Source: Pasteurellaceae bacterium RH1A (GTDB lineage Bacteria; Pseudomonadota; Gammaproteobacteria; Enterobacterales; Pasteurellaceae). From it: a DNA stretch of 64,000 nucleotides. The notes beneath the pieces were generated by a model. That model searched no databases. It was not told the origin of the DNA and saw nothing but the letters and a program-made list of their open reading frames with translations. Both the position numbers and the translations under genes were made by a program. Shown here one piece after another: positions 18,417-26,031 of this stretch; positions within the stretch are counted from its first letter, which is position 1; every line of letters starts with the position of its first letter. Where the stretch lies: positions 2,217,771 to 2,281,770 of the forward strand of contig CP015195.1 of assembly GCA_012221805.1 (NCBI GenBank), in the 5' to 3' direction.

Positions 18417-18877
18417 ACTTTTTCTGCTTCCAAGGGAACAAACCCCTCAAACCCTTCCACCGCCTCCCGCCAAGATTGAGGCGTTTGCAACTGCATTTCA
18501 CGGCTGGCGATTTCCACCGCCACTTGGGTGGTGGATCCTGTGGTGAGTTTGGTACCACTTGCCAGATCGGTAATGACATAATCGATCCGAATGCAGCTTT
18601 CATACTCTACCAAGGCCAGGCTGACCCGGATTTTCTGGCGAAAAAGGGCCGGTTTAACATATTTAAGGTTGAGCTGGACAATGGGCCAGCCGTAGCCCTT
18701 TTCTCGCATCACATCGTAGGTGTAATGAATGTCTTCCAAAAAGGCGCAGCGCGCCATTTCGAGATATTTAACATAGTGGCCGTGCCACATAATATCCATG
18801 GAATCCACGTCAAAAAAGGGGATTTCATAGTCGGAATGGTGGCGGCAGTAAACGTGTTTTTTTATTCGCATAATCAA
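18413..18877 (-). CDS. apeK: Acyl-CoA/ACP thioesterase, hot-dog fold (ApeK-type)
   Basis: A 154-residue thioesterase of the 4-hydroxybenzoyl-CoA thioesterase family. The signature is VDSMDIMWHGHYVKYLEMAR at residues ~24-43, with the catalytic Asp in DVDSMDI and the HGxYxxYxExAR pattern. In aryl polyene synthesis ApeK is thought to release or edit acyl chains on the carrier protein. The stop codon overlaps the start of the downstream Schlafen-type gene (ATGA). An intrinsic-terminator-like hairpin lies just upstream of its start, between it and the lipoprotein gene. The start could also be the Met at codon 3. Confidence 0.85.
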   Translation of the reverse strand: MIMRIKKHVYCRHHSDYEIPFFDVDSMDIMWHGHYVKYLEMARCAFLEDIHYTYDVMREKGYGWPIVQLNLKYVKPALFRQKIRVSLALVEYESCIRIDYVITDLASGTKLTTGSTTQVAVEIASREMQLQTPQSWREAVEGFEGFVPLEAEKV

Positions 18878-18900
18878 AATAAAGGGCCTTGCTAGGCCCT
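18871..18900 (-). terminator. Terminator-like hairpin inside the aryl polyene operon
   Basis: On the minus strand AGGGCC (18900-18895) and GGCCCT (18888-18883) form a stem with a 6-base loop, followed by TTATTTTGATT. It lies between the 18906 lipoprotein and the thioesterase and could reduce expression of the distal genes. The T-run is imperfect. Confidence 0.5.
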
Positions 18901-18905
18901 AGGTC

Positions 18906-19331
18906 TTATTTAACAATATCGCCTTTAAGTGCAACGCCTGCAATCAGGTTGCCTGCGTGGCATTCATATTTGCTGGTGCTGGTGTAGGTGTTCTTTTTGT
19001 AGTAGCTAACTAAGTTACCCACCTTCTTGGCCCCCATTGAAGCAGCACGGTCTTGGAAGGATTTCACCGCAGAAAGGAAGGCCCAGTGGCAAGCCTGTTC
19101 ATCGGTTTTGTTGGCTGCATTGGTTTTTTTATTGCTGACTACACCTGCCTTGAGGGTTTTGCCTGGAGCGGCCTTGCCGAAATACATCTTGATATTTGGA
19201 TTAAGCACTTCCTTGGCCTGTGGTGAGTTTAAGGCATCTTGAATGGAGTAGTACTGGGTGGTATCACGAGGGGCACAAGCGGCAATGGCGATGGCACTCA
19301 GAGCAAGTAGGGTTGTTTTGACAAGTTTCAT
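18906..19331 (-). CDS. Conserved small lipoprotein
   Basis: A 141-residue protein with the signal peptide MKLVKTTLLALSAIAIAAC and a lipobox Cys at position 19. The mature part begins with APRDTTQYYSIQDALN and has two further cysteines (EQACHWAF and KYECHAGN) that may form a disulfide, plus a segment AASMGAKKVGNLVSYYKKN like those of small periplasmic proteins of unknown function. I do not recognise a named family with certainty. It is well placed in the operon, between the LpxL-like acyltransferase and the thioesterase genes, so a role at the cell envelope in pigment handling is possible. A good ribosome site (GAGGAGAAACC) precedes the start. Confidence 0.6.
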   Translation of the reverse strand: MKLVKTTLLALSAIAIAACAPRDTTQYYSIQDALNSPQAKEVLNPNIKMYFGKAAPGKTLKAGVVSNKKTNAANKTDEQACHWAFLSAVKSFQDRAASMGAKKVGNLVSYYKKNTYTSTSKYECHAGNLIAGVALKGDIVK

Positions 19332-19361
19332 TGGTTTCTCCTCTTTGACTTAATGAAAGGG

Positions 19362-20291
19362 TTATTTGGCCTCTTCTGACCAAAAATCATAAAAATTAAA
19401 CCACAAAAGCGGGTTTTCTGCACACTCTTTTTCAAGCAGATGGGCATAATTTTGCATAGCAAGGCGGATGTTTTCAGCCCTCGCTTTGCCTCGGCTGCTA
19501 ATGGCTGGGGAAAAGCGGCGGAGTTTGAGGCGGTAACCCCCTTGCTCTTTTAGGCAGAACACGGTGTTAATGGGGGCCTTAAGGAGGCTGGCCAAGAGCC
19601 AGGCTCCCTCGGGAAAATGTGCAGGTTTTCCTAAAAAATCGACCGCTTGTGTCTTATCGCCCCGCACGGGAATGCGGTCGGCGGCGATGGCGATCCACTC
19701 ACCTCGCTCAATTCGCTCACTTAATTCCAGCATTTTGGCAGCATCCAAATCCGTCACCTGAATAAGGGGCAAGTCATCAGCTCCAGCCTTGACCAGGGCC
19801 TGATTAAAGGCCTGGGCGTGCTTGTTATGCACCAGCACATTGAGGCGGAAATTGGGGTGATGGCCACTGCCGACCAAGGCTCGGCAGACCTCAATATTGC
19901 CAAAGTGGGAGCAGACCAAGATCTGGCCCCGGCCACCTGGGGTATCCATATCGGCATAGAGATTATCCGCATCATCAACCGTCAGATCCTGATAGCGGAT
20001 CTTACGCTGCCAGACGGCAAAGCGGTCGGTAATGCTTTCTCCAAAAGCCAGAAATTGGCGGAAAACCGCCGCTTGTGGCAGGGCGGTTTGGGGATAGGTG
20101 CTTTTTAAGCGTGTTTGGTAATCTTTGATATGGCGGCGAGCCTTGTTTGATGTTGCGTAAAAATAGCAAACCACCAAAAAGGTCACTGCCCTTATGGCCC
20201 AAAGGGGCAGGTATTGCACGATCAAGCGGGTTAAATTAAGGAAAAATTTGCTGCCCCGCTCCTGCTGTTTGGCCCAGTGTTGCGATGTCAT
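19362..20291 (-). CDS. LpxL/HtrB-like lipid acyltransferase
   Basis: About 309 residues from the preferred ATG at 20291, which overlaps the glycosyltransferase stop as ATGA; the ORF could extend to 20363 but would then lie deep in the upstream gene. It has an N-terminal membrane segment (YLPLWAIRAVTFLVVCYFYA) and fits the lauroyl/myristoyl acyltransferase family, with ILVCSHFGNIEVCR corresponding to the catalytic HxxxxD/E region and WIAIAADRIPV to the substrate motif. In aryl polyene clusters an enzyme of this type, sometimes fused to a glycosyltransferase (ApeJ-like), helps attach the polyene to a lipid carrier. Here the two activities are separate overlapping genes. Confidence 0.8.
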   Translation of the reverse strand: MTSQHWAKQQERGSKFFLNLTRLIVQYLPLWAIRAVTFLVVCYFYATSNKARRHIKDYQTRLKSTYPQTALPQAAVFRQFLAFGESITDRFAVWQRKIRYQDLTVDDADNLYADMDTPGGRGQILVCSHFGNIEVCRALVGSGHHPNFRLNVLVHNKHAQAFNQALVKAGADDLPLIQVTDLDAAKMLELSERIERGEWIAIAADRIPVRGDKTQAVDFLGKPAHFPEGAWLLASLLKAPINTVFCLKEQGGYRLKLRRFSPAISSRGKARAENIRLAMQNYAHLLEKECAENPLLWFNFYDFWSEEAK

Positions 20292-21010
20292 AGCTTCTTC
20301 CCTGTTAAAACTCGCCCCACCATGCCCCAAAAGAGGCGGGTGTGCATTTTGCTGATCAGCCAATTATCCGCCCAGCCCCGAAAATGGGAAATGCCATTTT
20401 CAGCATAGCGAATCGGCGTATCCACCCATTCCAGCGGAATCTGTTGCCAATGGGCCTTGATGATAATTTCAATATCAAAATCCATCCCATTGCCAATATG
20501 CTGGGCTTCAATAAGGGGAATGGTGCTGGCCAAAGGATAGAGCCGAAAACCGCACATGCCGTCCTTAATGTCGAATGAATGGGTGTGAATGGCGTTCCAA
20601 AAGTCGGTAATTTTGCGTCCATAAAGGCGAGCTTTTGGTGCGTCTTGGCCATAAACAGGGTTGCCACAAATAAGGGCGGTCGGGTTTTGCTGGCTTTTTT
20701 CTCGCATTTTAAGGCTGTCAGCAAGCTGATGTTGGCCATCGGCATCCACCTGCAAGGCGTGGCTAAAACCCTGCTCATAGGCTAAGCAAAAACCAACTTT
20801 CATTGCCGCCCCCTTGCCGCCATTTTGAGGGCAGTAGTGGATTTGCAAATTTTCTACCTTTTCTAACCGCTTGAGGGCTTGAATATGCTCTGCACTTGAG
20901 CCATCGTCAATAATCAAGACCGGCCAGCCCAGCTCCAGCAAGGTTTGGGCCACTTGGCCGACTGTGGCGGAATGGTTGTAGTGGGGGATAAGGGCGATGG
21001 CCTTATACAT
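20288..21010 (-). CDS. Family 2 glycosyltransferase
   Basis: About 240 residues from ATG 21010, chosen because it overlaps the upstream ligase stop by 8 bp and follows AGGGGG; an ORF start at 21046 is less likely. It shows the GT-A fold features of dolichyl-phosphate-mannose-synthase-like enzymes: ALIPHYNHSATVGQ at the start, LIIDDGSS (nucleotide binding), QNGGKGAAMKVG and the DxD-type QVDADGQH. The likely job is to add a sugar or polar head to the lipid anchor of the aryl polyene. It is followed by and overlaps the LpxL-like acyltransferase; the pair corresponds to the two halves of the fused protein seen in other clusters. Confidence 0.85.
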   Translation of the reverse strand: MYKAIALIPHYNHSATVGQVAQTLLELGWPVLIIDDGSSAEHIQALKRLEKVENLQIHYCPQNGGKGAAMKVGFCLAYEQGFSHALQVDADGQHQLADSLKMREKSQQNPTALICGNPVYGQDAPKARLYGRKITDFWNAIHTHSFDIKDGMCGFRLYPLASTIPLIEAQHIGNGMDFDIEIIIKAHWQQIPLEWVDTPIRYAENGISHFRGWADNWLISKMHTRLFWGMVGRVLTGKKL

Positions 21011-22304
21011 TGATTTCCCCCTGTTCCTGTTTAAAAACGGCCTCAAAATCCAAACGGCTGAGTTTGGATTGGCTGTTGCGTGGCAGTTGGTGGGTAAAAC
21101 GCCAAAAACGAGGCAGCCCCGAATGTTCTTGGCTGGTGATGAGGAATTGGCGAAGTTGGTTTATGACCGCATTTCGCCCTTGAGTTTGATAAACTGTCAA
21201 ACCTTCTGTATGTAGGGCAACCCAAGCCGCAGGACGGGCGTGTTCAGGGTGTTGGGCGATATAGCAATCACTCACCCAAGGGTGTTTGAGTAAATCTTGT
21301 TCGATTTTGACTAGCGAAATCCGCTTGTCTCCAAATTTGACAATGCGGTCAATCCGCCCTAAAAGATGAAATTGATTGCCGACAAATTCCACTGCATCCG
21401 CCGTTTGCTCAATTTGATCTAACCAAGCCGACTGCACCCGCAAAGCCCCTTGCTCATTTTGGCTAAGTTGGGTAAGGGGTGTGGGTGTCCAAAATCCATC
21501 ATCGGCACGAAAAGCAATGGCCCCCGTTTCAGTGCTGCCATAGCATTCAATCACTGGGATTTTCAGGGCAGCACGCAGGGCGTTGGCGGTATCCACGGGC
21601 AAAGCACCGCCTGAAGAAATCATTCCCTCAAAACAGCATTGCTGGAGTTTGGCTTCTTTTAGGTTAAGATGGGTCAGCAAGGCGGGGCTGCTGATCCAGA
21701 CTGCTTTGGCGGCGGACAAGGTTTCCGCTATTAAATGTTCAGGATAGGGCAACTGCTTGCGAGCAATGCTCCAGCCCATGGTCAGGGGCAGAAAAATGCG
21801 GTAGGACAATCCATAGTGATGTTGGGCAGACACGCTAGAAACCAAGTGAATATGGTTGCCCGCCTCAAAAGGTAAGGACTGGCGAATGGCCTCCGATTCC
21901 AGCCACATACTCTTGGCGGTTTTAACCAAAATTTTCGGCTCACCACTGGAACCTGAGGTTTTGAGCCAGATTTCGGTGTCATTATTTTGCTCAACAAGCG
22001 GTGGGATTTGACAGATTTCTTGCAAAAGACCATAGCTTTCAAATCGCTTGTCATCAAAGAGAAAATCGGCATTTTGGGCGATCCAATCTTGGTTTTCAGC
22101 CAGTAAATTGGGTGGCAATAAAACCCTTACCTTGGCTTGAAAACAGGCCAGCAAGGTGCAGGCAAAATAAGCCGCATCCTCAAACCAAAAGGCGACCGAT
22201 TTAACGCCATCTTGCTGTAATTGGCTGGCAATTTGTGCCGAACGTGCCAAAAAATCGCTTAAGTGCCAATCGGGATTGCGTGCAATAAGGGGTTCTTTTT
22301 TCAT
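21003..22304 (-). CDS. apeH: AMP-dependent aryl/acyl ligase (ApeH-type)
   Basis: A 433-residue adenylating enzyme of the acyl-CoA synthetase superfamily, but compact. The P-loop-like motif is EIWLKTSGSSGEPKILVKT (~residues 113-131), the A5-type motif VIECYGSTETGAIA (~254) and RIDRIVKFGDKRISL (~318), which holds the conserved Arg and Gly-Asp. ApeH enzymes load the aryl starter on an acyl carrier protein. It has clear sequence similarity to the N-terminal 430 residues of the ligase at 23075-24736 but lacks the C-terminal dehydratase domain. Its start overlaps the membrane-protein stop (ATGA). The position between the ApeG-like and glycosyltransferase genes is that of apeH in related clusters. 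Confidence 0.82.
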   Translation of the reverse strand: MKKEPLIARNPDWHLSDFLARSAQIASQLQQDGVKSVAFWFEDAAYFACTLLACFQAKVRVLLPPNLLAENQDWIAQNADFLFDDKRFESYGLLQEICQIPPLVEQNNDTEIWLKTSGSSGEPKILVKTAKSMWLESEAIRQSLPFEAGNHIHLVSSVSAQHHYGLSYRIFLPLTMGWSIARKQLPYPEHLIAETLSAAKAVWISSPALLTHLNLKEAKLQQCCFEGMISSGGALPVDTANALRAALKIPVIECYGSTETGAIAFRADDGFWTPTPLTQLSQNEQGALRVQSAWLDQIEQTADAVEFVGNQFHLLGRIDRIVKFGDKRISLVKIEQDLLKHPWVSDCYIAQHPEHARPAAWVALHTEGLTVYQTQGRNAVINQLRQFLITSQEHSGLPRFWRFTHQLPRNSQSKLSRLDFEAVFKQEQGEINV

Positions 22305-22855
22305 TCTGTTTGACTGTGTTGCTGTTTAACCCTTTGGCGAACCAACCATTCGCCAGCCATTAAAAGTGCCATCAAAAAATAGGAAATCAGGCCAGTAAAA
22401 ATGGCCCAAGCCTCGTAAAATTGCCAAAAGATCAAGAGGCTGGCGGTTGCTATGTTAAAGATAAAAAATCCGCACCAAATTTGCGTGACCTTACGAGTAT
22501 AACGCACGCCTGCCTCCGATAAATCAGGCGTTTGTAGCCGTGCCAAGCGTTCTACTACGGTTTGCGAACGCCATAAACTGCCACCAAAAATCGCCAGCAA
22601 GAAGCCGTTGATAATGACCGGATACCAGTACATACTGTCCACCGAGCGAGTTAAGCCAATGAAGAACAACAAGGCGGCTAGCACAAATGCAAAAAACCGC
22701 TGTTTTGGCTCCGCTTGTAGCAGCCCCTTAACCGCCCAAAGAATTGCCATTGCATAGGGCAGGTAAAAGAGGCTGGTCTTATCCTCCACCCAGAGCCAAA
22801 TGAGGGGGTAGGCAAGGCTTGTTAGGGTGAGTAAGAGGTTAGTGAGGAATGTCAT
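22301..22855 (-). CDS. Membrane protein of the aryl polyene cluster (ApeG/COG4648-like)
   Basis: A 184-residue integral membrane protein with about five hydrophobic helices: FLTNLLLTLTSLAYPLIWLW, YLPYAMAILWAVKGLL, FFAFVLAALLFFIGLT, YPVIINGFLLAIFGG and IWCGFFIFNIATASLLIFW / WAIFTGLISYFLMALLMAG. A cytosolic loop with VVERLARLQTPDLSEAGVRY separates the two halves. Proteins of this kind accompany aryl polyene ligases and are of unknown function. The stop overlaps the ligase start. Upstream lies a 220-bp gap filled by a palindromic repeat element, breaking the tight spacing of the operon. Confidence 0.75.
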   Translation of the reverse strand: MTFLTNLLLTLTSLAYPLIWLWVEDKTSLFYLPYAMAILWAVKGLLQAEPKQRFFAFVLAALLFFIGLTRSVDSMYWYPVIINGFLLAIFGGSLWRSQTVVERLARLQTPDLSEAGVRYTRKVTQIWCGFFIFNIATASLLIFWQFYEAWAIFTGLISYFLMALLMAGEWLVRQRVKQQHSQTE

Positions 22856-22880
22856 TATCTACCCTCCTCTCGATCCAATT

Positions 22881-23047
22881 CCCCTCTTTAGCAAAGAGGG
22901 GTTAGGGGAGATTTGGCAGAAGTAATAACAACAAGAGAGATGTATTGCCCAAAAGAAAACTCCCTTTATTTCTTCGTGTATCATTATTCCCTTTCTCCGT
23001 TTTCTCGTCTGCCAAATCTCCCCCAGCCCCTCTTTGCTAAAGAGGGG
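22881..23047. repeat. Inverted-repeat (MITE-like) element inside the aryl polyene operon
   Basis: The left arm, starting CCCCTCTTTAGCAAAGAGGG at 22881 and ending GAGATTTGGCAGA at 22920, and the right arm 23008-23047 starting TCTGCCAAATCTC are near-perfect inverted repeats of ~40 bp around ~87 bp. Each arm also holds a small palindrome (CTCTTTAGCAAAGAG). It has no coding capacity. It lies between the fused ligase gene and the ApeG-like gene, where it could act as an RNA stability or attenuation element. Confidence 0.88.
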
Positions 23048-23074
23048 GGCTGAACCTCACGTCTTATATGCTCA

Positions 23075-24736
23075 TCATTCTTCAATAACTATACCAACCC
23101 CACTACAACAAGCCTCGCCCTCCACCTTCATTTGGAAGGTCAATTTGCCCTTGCTTTCGTCCCATTTAAGGCTAAGTTCAAACTCATCATTAGGGCGGAC
23201 GAATTTTTGGAATTTGAGTTTGTCCAGGCGCGCGAAATCCAATTCCTTGCCCAGCCATTGGTTGGCCTTATCCGCAATCCACTGCAATTCAATCACGCCC
23301 GGCACCAGTGGGAAGCTGGCAAAGTGATCTTTAAGGTAAACCAAGTCCAGTGGCACCTTGCCGACAGCGGTTAGTTGGTCGCCCTGATTTTCTTCCCTCA
23401 GCCAAAGAGGATCCTTCACCTGTTCCAAGCAAATGCGGTTAAATTCCAGCTTGTTGATTTTAGATTGGCTGTTGCGAGGCAGTTTGTCGGTGAAGCGCCA
23501 AAAACGAGGGATAGCAGATTTTTCTTGGTGCTCTGCCAGTGGTACTTTTAGAGCCTCAATCAAGGCACGGCGGCCTTTTTCTCGCAGGAAGTTGATGCCC
23601 TCTTGATTTAAGCCAACCCAAGCCGCTAAACGGGGTTGTTCGGGGTGTTGGGCGATATAGCAATCATCCACAAAGGCCTGTTGGTTGAGCTGGTTCTCAA
23701 TGGCAGTAAGGGAGGTGCGTTTGTCGCCGATTTTGACAATCCGATCCGCCCGCCCTAGGAGGGTGAAGCCTGTGCCGGCAAATTCCACCACATCGGCAGT
23801 TTGCTCACGACCAGATAGCCAGACTGCCTCAATCCACAGTGTGCCATTGTCATCCGAACCCAGTTGGCTCTTTGGCAGGGTTTGCCAGAGATGAACATCG
23901 TCCCGAATGGCAATAGGGCCGGTTTCAGTGCTGCCGTAGATTTCAATCACAGGGGCTTGCAAGCAGTCTCGCATTTGTTGGGAAACCGCCTCAGGCAGGG
24001 CCCCACCCGATGAAATTACACCTTTCATTGCCTGTGGCAGGCGGGTGTTCTGCCAGTCAATCCGAGTTAGCATTGCTGGGCTGCTGATGACCACCGCACC
24101 TTGTGCCTTGCCGACTTCCGCTAGCATAGATTCAGGGAAGAACTGCTGCTTACGCCCAATCTGCCAGCCCTTGACCAGCGACATCATAATATGCACGGTC
24201 AGACCGTAAATATGCTGAATACTGACGGTGCTAATGGCCGTGATCTGGTTTTCTGCTGGAAAAGGCAGGGCTTGAGCCAAGGCTTCCGCACCCAGCCACA
24301 TCTGCTGGGCGGTTTTGACGATGGTTTTTGCCTCGCCCGTACTGCCCGAGGTTTTAAGCCAGAGTTCGGTCTGGTTGGCATAATCCACAAGCGGGGGCAA
24401 ATGGGCGATTTTTTGCAAATCGATAGCTTCGCCCAGGCTGTCAAACTGGATGGTATTGGGCTGGTCAAAGTCGCTATCTGTCACCCAAATTTGGGCGTGT
24501 TGCTTGACCCATTCGACACTTTCAGGCGTGGCATTAGGCGGAAAGAGCACCTTAACCCCAGCCTGCCAAGCGCCTAACAGGAGGCAGGCCAGTTTTGCCC
24601 CGTCTTCCAGCCAAACGGCCAGGGCTTGCACGCCATCTGCTTGAAGTTGGGCAGAGATTTTCAAGGCCTTTTGCTCGAAGTCGGCATAGGTCCAGCTTGG
24701 GAATTGGGCGATCAGGCTGTCAGCTTGGTAGTTCAT
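23075..24736 (-). CDS. Fused aryl/acyl ligase plus ApeI-like dehydratase
   Basis: A 553-residue two-domain protein. Residues ~1-430 are an adenylating ligase (TELWLKTSGSTGEAKTIVKT; VIEIYGSTETGPIA; RADRIVKIGDKRTSL). Residues ~450-553 are a FabZ/ApeI-like hot-dog dehydratase, with the catalytic His in YLKDHFASFPLVPGVIELQW and the Glu in the same segment. In other aryl polyene systems ligase (ApeH) and dehydratase (ApeI) are separate proteins, and ApeI works with ApeP. Here ApeI activity seems to exist only as this fusion. A second, unfused ligase is encoded at 21003-22304. Whether both ligase domains are active on the same acid is unknown; both keep the main motifs. Five bases separate it from the carrier protein gene upstream. 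Confidence 0.87.
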   Translation of the reverse strand: MNYQADSLIAQFPSWTYADFEQKALKISAQLQADGVQALAVWLEDGAKLACLLLGAWQAGVKVLFPPNATPESVEWVKQHAQIWVTDSDFDQPNTIQFDSLGEAIDLQKIAHLPPLVDYANQTELWLKTSGSTGEAKTIVKTAQQMWLGAEALAQALPFPAENQITAISTVSIQHIYGLTVHIMMSLVKGWQIGRKQQFFPESMLAEVGKAQGAVVISSPAMLTRIDWQNTRLPQAMKGVISSGGALPEAVSQQMRDCLQAPVIEIYGSTETGPIAIRDDVHLWQTLPKSQLGSDDNGTLWIEAVWLSGREQTADVVEFAGTGFTLLGRADRIVKIGDKRTSLTAIENQLNQQAFVDDCYIAQHPEQPRLAAWVGLNQEGINFLREKGRRALIEALKVPLAEHQEKSAIPRFWRFTDKLPRNSQSKINKLEFNRICLEQVKDPLWLREENQGDQLTAVGKVPLDLVYLKDHFASFPLVPGVIELQWIADKANQWLGKELDFARLDKLKFQKFVRPNDEFELSLKWDESKGKLTFQMKVEGEACCSGVGIVIEE

Positions 24737-24741
24737 CGGTG

Positions 24742-24996
24742 TTATTCTTGTGGAGTTTGGCTAATTTTTAAGACCGCTTGCACCACGTCATCCACCGTGC
24801 GAACGTTGCGGAAGTCCTCGGCTTGTAGCTTATGGCCGGTTTGGCGTTTGATGTAGTCGATCAGGTCGATGGCATCAATGCTGTCGATTTCCAAATCTTC
24901 ATAGAGATTGGTTTCAGGCGTGATTTTAGCCGGATCAATTTCAAACAGGCTTTCCAGTGCCTGAGTGAGCAGGTCTTTAATTTCTTGTTCAGTCAT
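24742..24996 (-). CDS. apeF: Acyl carrier protein (ApeF-type)
   Basis: An 84-residue acyl carrier protein. The phosphopantetheine attachment Ser is in LEIDSIDAIDLIDYI, and the protein is acidic, as expected. It would carry the aryl starter or the growing polyene as a thioester. The start codon overlaps the stop of the preceding carrier protein gene (TAATG). Two adjacent carrier proteins are typical of aryl polyene clusters (ApeE and ApeF); which is which is assigned only from order. No phosphopantetheinyl transferase gene is seen in the window, so activation must come from elsewhere. Confidence 0.88.
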   Translation of the reverse strand: MTEQEIKDLLTQALESLFEIDPAKITPETNLYEDLEIDSIDAIDLIDYIKRQTGHKLQAEDFRNVRTVDDVVQAVLKISQTPQE

Positions 24997-25259
24997 TAGA
25001 TGTCACCCTTTTGGCTACGGATAAAGTTGGCAAGCGTGGTCACACTTTCAAAGTGATCACGCAGTTGGGTTTGTTCGCTATCCAGCTGTAAACCAAAGGT
25101 TTTTTGCACGGCTAAACCGAGTTCTAAGGCATCAACTGAGTCTAAGCCCAAACCCTCATCGCCAAAAAGCGGCGCATCGCTGTCAATATCGTCCACGCTG
25201 ATGTCTTCAAGGGCAAGACTGTCGATAATAAGTTGTTTAAGTTGAAGTTCTAGTGCCAT
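24996..25259 (-). CDS. apeE: Acyl carrier protein (ApeE-type)
   Basis: An 87-residue acyl carrier protein with the attachment Ser in GLGLDSVDALELGLAVQ, preceded by the usual helix LKQLIIDSLALEDISVDDI. It differs clearly from the second carrier protein that follows, so the two probably interact with different enzymes. It starts 1 bp from the end of the upstream acyltransferase gene and overlaps the next gene by one base, which suggests coupled translation. Confidence 0.88.
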   Translation of the reverse strand: MALELQLKQLIIDSLALEDISVDDIDSDAPLFGDEGLGLDSVDALELGLAVQKTFGLQLDSEQTQLRDHFESVTTLANFIRSQKGDI

Positions 25260-25260
25260 A

Positions 25261-26031
25261 TTATTGTCCTTGTGTTTGTGAGTTAAAGTAATCTTCCAAA
25301 TAGTGGGTCAAACGGCGAGAGGCAATGGGCAGGGGCTTTTCTGCCAGCCAGGTTTGCGGATCGATGTCCTCACCCACGGTGATTTCATAACGAATCCGCT
25401 TGCTGGGCAGTTGGTACCAAGGCTGCCCTTTTTTGAAGTTAAGCGGCTGCATTTTGACCGTAATGGGCGTAATCACAGTCGCACTGCGAAGCCCAATCGA
25501 GACCGCTCCACGGTTAAGTTTTATCACACCGTCCCAACCCGTGCGAGTGCCTTCAGGAAAGAGCAAGAGGGCCTGTTCTTTCAAAACCTCATCGCACTGC
25601 TCCAGCAGTTCCAGCGATTCCGTATTAGGCAGGAAACCGCAGGCCAGAATTTGGTTACGCATAGTGGGGTTATTCAGCAAATCTTGCTTCACAATGCAGT
25701 TAAAATCCGGCTGTTTGCCGATAATCAAAACCACATCTAAGAGCGAGGGGTGATTGGCCAGCACCAACTGCCCCTTTCTGCCCAGCTTGTCAAAGCCCTT
25801 GTATTCCACCTCCAGCACGCCAGCCCAAACCAGATAGCGAGTAAATATCGCCCAAATTTTCCCCACCAAACGGCGGATTTTGAGCTGGGTTTCCAGGGAA
25901 TTGGTGCGGTGGTTTTTGGCGTAAGGATAAAGATAAAGCTGAAAGAGCAGGCCAGCCACACCCCAAAAGGCGAAGCCGAGCGCAGTCGCCACAAAACGGC
26001 GAGCATAGTCTAGTTTTTCTGCCAGTGCCAT
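25261..26031 (-). CDS. 1-acylglycerol-3-phosphate acyltransferase-like protein (ApeD-like)
   Basis: About 256 residues from ATG 26031, chosen because GAGGTGGGG lies just upstream; a longer ORF start at 26094 would overlap the previous gene much more. It has an N-terminal membrane helix (FVATALGFAFWGVAGLLFQL), then the PlsC signature: LVLANHPSLLDVVLI carries an NHxxxxD version of the catalytic motif, and LLFPEGTRTGWDG the glycerol-phosphate contact. In aryl polyene clusters such enzymes are thought to move the polyene or a fatty acid onto a lipid scaffold at the inner membrane. It lies between the chain-length factor and carrier protein genes. Confidence 0.85.
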   Translation of the reverse strand: MALAEKLDYARRFVATALGFAFWGVAGLLFQLYLYPYAKNHRTNSLETQLKIRRLVGKIWAIFTRYLVWAGVLEVEYKGFDKLGRKGQLVLANHPSLLDVVLIIGKQPDFNCIVKQDLLNNPTMRNQILACGFLPNTESLELLEQCDEVLKEQALLLFPEGTRTGWDGVIKLNRGAVSIGLRSATVITPITVKMQPLNFKKGQPWYQLPSKRIRYEITVGEDIDPQTWLAEKPLPIASRRLTHYLEDYFNSQTQGQ

